Shown here: one piece after another, positions 8,013 to 10,749 of the stretch
Position numbering within the stretch: position 1 is the first letter of the stretch
How the letters are laid out: the number at the start of each line of letters is the position of its first letter
Source: Tannerella sp.
GTDB taxonomy: Bacteria > Bacteroidota > Bacteroidia > Bacteroidales > Tannerellaceae
DNA length: 10,749 bases
NCBI GenBank assembly: GCA_031267485.1
Contig: JAIRYY010000061.1
Span: 1-10,749 of the forward strand
Reading direction: 5' to 3'
The notes under the pieces: model-generated
Database searches by the model: none
What the model saw: the letters and a program-made list of their open reading frames with translations, nothing else
What the model was told of the DNA's origin: nothing
Program-made: the position numbers and the translations under genes

Positions 8013-8043
8013 CAAATATAAATACATATTTTGGAAAAACAAT
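8013..8043 (-). promoter_or_regulatory. Minus-strand Bacteroidota promoter pointing toward susC
   Basis: On the minus strand TATATTTG (8020-8013) matches the minus-7 consensus TAnnTTTG exactly. ATTG (8043-8040), a three-of-four match to the minus-33 TTTG, lies exactly 19 bases upstream. Transcription would begin near 8006 and run through the microsatellite and repeat cluster to the susC-like gene, giving a leader of roughly 930 bases. It is the best-spaced promoter in the window; its target is inferred. Confidence 0.5.
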
Positions 8044-8180
8044 AACTAATTTAAAAAATATATGGCGCTATAACGAATCGCACCTCCGGCCATCCCCGCC
8101 CCCATGTGGATGAAGATGCAAGTGCACCAAAAGAATAATTAATTGATTTGAGACGGACTTTATTTGTCAGAAATATTTAT

Positions 8181-8188
8181 TATTTTTG
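8181..8188 (+). promoter_or_regulatory. Minus-7 promoter element of the AlbA_2 gene
   Basis: TATTTTTG matches TAnnTTTG exactly, 66 bases before the ATG at 8255. A partial minus-33 match, TTTA, lies at 8159-8162 (18-base spacer). The implied transcript would start near 8195, so an AUG at 8217 precedes the annotated start. Confidence 0.5.
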
Positions 8189-8254
8189 CGCGTTAATTTA
8201 TGTTGGAACAAGATATATGAATACTTTTAACGGGGATTTGGGAAAATTTGAAAT

Positions 8255-9901
8255 ATGGCAGCAGAAACTTTAAGCAAAGAGTACAAGGGGATTCAAAAAA
8301 TACGTGGCGGCGACAAGGGTTTCAAAGACCTTGCCGTTACTTGCGTGAGTCTGGCAAATGCGCAGGGAGGAAAAATATTTGTCGGATTTGACGATAAAAC
8401 CAAACAACCGCCTGCCGGTCAGACCATAAAAACGGACGAAGTGAACGATACCGTTTCACGTCTGCGGAGTCTGTGTTTCAATGTCGCTCTCGCAGGTTCT
8501 GAAATTTTGACTTATAGCAATGGAAGCCACTATTTTACGATTGACATTTCACCTTCGATGAAATCCATTGCAACCACTTCCGACGGAAAGATTTATTTGC
8601 GGGTAGCCGACAAATGCGAGCCGATTCGCAATGAGGACATTCATCGCCTGGCTTACGAAAAGCAGGCGTACCAATGGGAGCTGGTTTGTCCAAAAACGGT
8701 AAAAACCAGTGATATTGATGAAAATAATATTCGGAATTTTGCCGGTAAAATCAGAAATTCAGACCGCGTAAGCGAACATATCAGGCAAATGACTGACGCG
8801 GAAATCCTTGAAAATTACAATTTCATTGCGGGCGATTATCTTACCTATCTCGGCATTTTATGGCTTGGAAGTGCGCAGCAACGCAGTCGCATCGCCTATC
8901 CGATAACCGTACAGTACATCGTATATGATCATTCGGAACGCAAAGTTCGCAAGGAAGACTGGCACGATAATCTGCTTAATCCCGAACAACAGCTTTTGGA
9001 TATTGAGCGCAAAGCGATAGAACTGACTTATTTCCACGAGTTTCCCGATGGATTGTTCCGCAAACAAATCCGGCATTACCATCCCAAAGTGCTTCGCGAA
9101 TTGTTGCTCAATGCTTTCGCTCATAAAACATTCACTATTTCCGGTGATATTATGATTGAGGTCTATCCCGACCGCCTTGAAATTTCCAATCCGGGAGGGT
9201 TGCCCATGGGCGTAACCAAAGATAACATCCTGCACGCTCGCCAGCGCCGTAATCCACATTTTATCCGCGTTATGCACGACCTTAAACTGATGGAAGGCGA
9301 AGGCTCCGGTTACGATTTGATTTACGAGTTGAATGCAATGGATTCCAAAGAATTGCCGAAAATTCTTTCGGATTTCAATTCCACCACAATTATCCAAACA
9401 TCGAAAATTGTGAATGAGGAAATTTTGCCTGTATTGGACTATGTTGCACAAAATTATGAGATTTCGCAGAAAAACCTGATTGCGCTGGGGTTAATCGCTC
9501 AACACAAAAAGCTGTTGTCCACCGAATTGGACGATTTGCTGCAACTTGTTGATAACAAACGACAACGCAGTTATACCGGCAAATTGGCAGATTTGGGAAT
9601 CATTGTAACTCGCGGAATCAGGAAAGGCAATACATTTTTGGTCAATCCTAAAATTATAGCCAATTCAAAAGCCAATATAAAAACTTCGTTAAAAACCATT
9701 GAACCACACCGGCTTATGGCTTTGATTGAAGAGGATTTGCGGTTGCACCCAAATTCAATGCGCAGGGAAATTCAGCAACGGTTGCCCGATGTGGACGAAA
9801 AAGATTTAAAAAAATATCTTTATGAAATGGCAGAATCGGGGAATTTATTAACAACAGGCGAAAATAAAAATCGCCGCTATTGTTTGAATACAGGTGTCTA
9901 A
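8255..9901 (+). CDS. AlbA_2 (Schlafen-type) domain protein with GHKL-type ATPase region
   Basis: A 548-residue protein. Residues about 4-125 match the AlbA_2/Schlafen fold: ETLSKEYK (4-11) and LANAQGGKIFVGFDD (33-47). Residues about 275-385 match the RecG-C-like HATPase_c_4 family, with an N-box RELLLNAFAH (281-290, Asn286), DRLEISNPGGLP (306-317) and EGEGSG (347-352). Residues about 386-545 look like two winged-helix segments. Such proteins are usually called ATP-binding or putative DNA-binding transcriptional regulators; their roles are poorly known. Glu4, Glu9 and Asp47 keep the 5- and 38-residue spacing of the Schlafen nuclease acids, so RNA cleavage is possible. An in-frame TGA at 8249 leaves 8255 as the earliest ATG. 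The gene is monocistronic, opposite in direction to the PUL genes and more AT-rich by eye, suggesting separate acquisition. The family call is good; the function is open. Confidence 0.88.
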   Translation: MAAETLSKEYKGIQKIRGGDKGFKDLAVTCVSLANAQGGKIFVGFDDKTKQPPAGQTIKTDEVNDTVSRLRSLCFNVALAGSEILTYSNGSHYFTIDISPSMKSIATTSDGKIYLRVADKCEPIRNEDIHRLAYEKQAYQWELVCPKTVKTSDIDENNIRNFAGKIRNSDRVSEHIRQMTDAEILENYNFIAGDYLTYLGILWLGSAQQRSRIAYPITVQYIVYDHSERKVRKEDWHDNLLNPEQQLLDIERKAIELTYFHEFPDGLFRKQIRHYHPKVLRELLLNAFAHKTFTISGDIMIEVYPDRLEISNPGGLPMGVTKDNILHARQRRNPHFIRVMHDLKLMEGEGSGYDLIYELNAMDSKELPKILSDFNSTTIIQTSKIVNEEILPVLDYVAQNYEISQKNLIALGLIAQHKKLLSTELDDLLQLVDNKRQRSYTGKLADLGIIVTRGIRKGNTFLVNPKIIANSKANIKTSLKTIEPHRLMALIEEDLRLHPNSMRREIQQRLPDVDEKDLKKYLYEMAESGNLLTTGENKNRRYCLNTGV

Positions 9902-9966
9902 AAAAAAACAAATTGAAACGGAAAACTCGAAACAAATTGTATAAGAGGCTGATTCTCATTCAATAT

Positions 9967-10000
9967 TTTCTTTTTTACCAAATAGACGAGAAAAAAGAAA
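9967..10000 (+). terminator. AT-rich hairpin downstream of the AlbA_2 gene
   Basis: TTTCTTTTTT (9967-9976) is exactly complementary to AAAAAAGAAA (9991-10000) across a 14-base loop. It lies 65 bases after the stop. It is a weak A/T stem without a following T run, so it is only a tentative terminator. Confidence 0.25.
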
Positions 10001-10013
10001 CGGAAATAAAAGA

Positions 10014-10139
10014 CTAAATCGTTTTAGCAAATTCCAGCCAGGACTGTATGGACAACATCCTGTAGGCAGTCCTGGCCTTCGGGCAGTCCGGATTTTCGAA
10101 ACCGGCGCCCAGGCGTTCGTCCCATCCGCAAGTTTGTTT
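10014..10139 (-). pseudogene. Possible 3' remnant of an unidentified gene
   Basis: On the minus strand, a frame without an upstream start runs 41 codons to a TAG at 10016-10014. It contains WDERLGAGFENPDCPKARTA and then YRMLSIQSWLEFAKTI. The composition looks protein-like and the codons resemble the nearby GC-richer genes, but the frame is closed upstream by TGA (10142-10140). I do not recognise the family. A competing plus frame is also open, so coding is uncertain. Confidence 0.25.
10037..10076. terminator. 10-bp perfect hairpin between convergent genes
   Basis: GCCAGGACTG (10037-10046) and CAGTCCTGGC (10067-10076) are exact complements with a 20-base loop that can partly pair (GGA with TCC). 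It lies between two genes that converge from either side, where a bidirectional terminator would be useful, but neither side has a T run. It also overlaps the possible gene remnant. Confidence 0.35.
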
Positions 10140-10176
10140 TCATTGCAATATCATGATTATAATCCGGATGATTTTG

Positions 10177-10749
10177 TTAATGGCGCGAATCGGCGCTTTT
10201 ATTCGTTTTGATCCGGAAGGAGGCGGGCTTCGGGCAGGGGCGGGAGAAGGTTGCCGTGCCGTGAGCGTCGACCGCGAGCGGGGTTGCCCGGCCGTCGACG
10301 GTCAACCCGTATTTTGCGGACGGATCAAGGCCTTCGAGCGTAAAAGTGTATTCGTCCGCGGAGGCGATGCGCCATGAGATGTCTTTTTGCGTCCATTTGC
10401 TGACGGACAGGCTGAGGGGCGCGTCCGATTTGCCGGAGATTCGCAGGACGGTTTCGTCGCGGTTGCGGGGGAAAAAGGAGAGCTGGCGGTGGTCGAACGA
10501 GGCGCCGAATGCTTCTTTTGACTTTACGGAAAAGTCGGCCGTCGACATTTCGTAGTCGTCGACGCTGAGGCGCAGGCGGTAGACGGTGTTTCTTAGCGTG
10601 TAGTGAAAGTCCGTTCCGTCGAGCTGGTGAAGCATGTGAGGCTCCAGTCCCATGCGGTTCCAGCGCGGGCGTATGCCGTAGATGTCGCGGTAGAGCGCGG
10701 TCACGCTTGTGCAGATGCCGGCCAGGACGTCGGAGCCTTGTCCCTGCTG
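10177..10749 (-). CDS. C-terminal part of a six-hairpin-type glycosidase or phosphorylase (5' end outside window)
   Basis: The minus frame is open from the right edge to TAA at 10179-10177 (190 residues visible). A GTG at 10704 is an internal Val, since the frame continues upstream as QQGQGSDVLAGICTS. The segment GSDVLAGICTSVTALYRDIY followed by GIRPRWNRMGLEPHMLHQL resembles the end of an (alpha/alpha)6 barrel and the start of the C-terminal beta sandwich found in GH65/GH94/GH78-like enzymes (compare their 'yGirP...l.i.P.lp' motif). Next come beta strands (FHYTLRNTVYRLRLSV) and an Ig-like tail (YTFTLEGLDPSAKYGLTVDG). The active site is not in view, so the family and reaction cannot be fixed. 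Its GC-rich composition and strand match the rhamnosidase gene, suggesting membership of the same PUL. Confidence 0.6.
   Translation of the reverse strand, partial: QQGQGSDVLAGICTSVTALYRDIYGIRPRWNRMGLEPHMLHQLDGTDFHYTLRNTVYRLRLSVDDYEMSTADFSVKSKEAFGASFDHRQLSFFPRNRDETVLRISGKSDAPLSLSVSKWTQKDISWRIASADEYTFTLEGLDPSAKYGLTVDGRATPLAVDAHGTATFSRPCPKPASFRIKTNKSADSRH

Noticed and set aside
8858..9451. 197-codon minus frame inside the AlbA_2 gene
   Set aside because: Shadow of the AlbA_2 coding frame; the plus strand carries the recognisable domains.
10153..10377. 74-codon plus frame near the right end
   Set aside because: Antisense to the C-terminal hydrolase coding region, with no domain.

Overview
The window looks like part of a Bacteroidota (probably Bacteroidales) genome. 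The evidence is a SusC/SusD outer-membrane pair, signal peptides with Bacteroidota-type lipoboxes, exact TAnnTTTG minus-7 promoter elements, and starts lacking strong Shine-Dalgarno sequences. No genus can be named from the sequence alone.

Layout. Positions 1-2147 (minus) hold a GH78 alpha-L-rhamnosidase lipoprotein whose 3' end lies off the left edge. It has its own promoter region, with three helically phased CATAAT hexamers just upstream. Positions 2370-3992 and 3999-7073 (minus) are a SusD-like lipoprotein and a SusC-like TonB-dependent transporter, six bases apart and closed by a likely terminator. Together these three genes form a polysaccharide-utilisation locus (PUL): SusCD binds and imports the glycan at the outer membrane, and the rhamnosidase trims rhamnose from it. 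Positions 10177-10749 (minus) are the C-terminal end of another protein resembling a six-hairpin glycosidase or phosphorylase, probably part of the same locus.

Positions 7074-8254 contain no convincing gene but are packed with repeats: GC-rich palindromes, a REP-like hairpin of about 104 bases, a 21-bp tandem array, a 13-bp inverted repeat and a (TC)33 microsatellite. A good minus-strand promoter at 8013-8043 points through all of them toward susC. This suggests a long structured leader or a slippage-prone switch.

Positions 8255-9901 (plus) encode an AlbA_2 (Schlafen-type) protein with a GHKL-type ATPase segment and winged-helix-like tail. It is more AT-rich by eye than the flanking glycan genes and oriented against them, as if inserted into the PUL. 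Its N-terminus carries E4, E9 and D47, the same spacing I recall for the nuclease acidic residues of mammalian Schlafens. The most interesting points are this possible Schlafen-like nuclease, the microsatellite and tandem repeats in the putative susC leader, and the phased hexamers upstream of the rhamnosidase.
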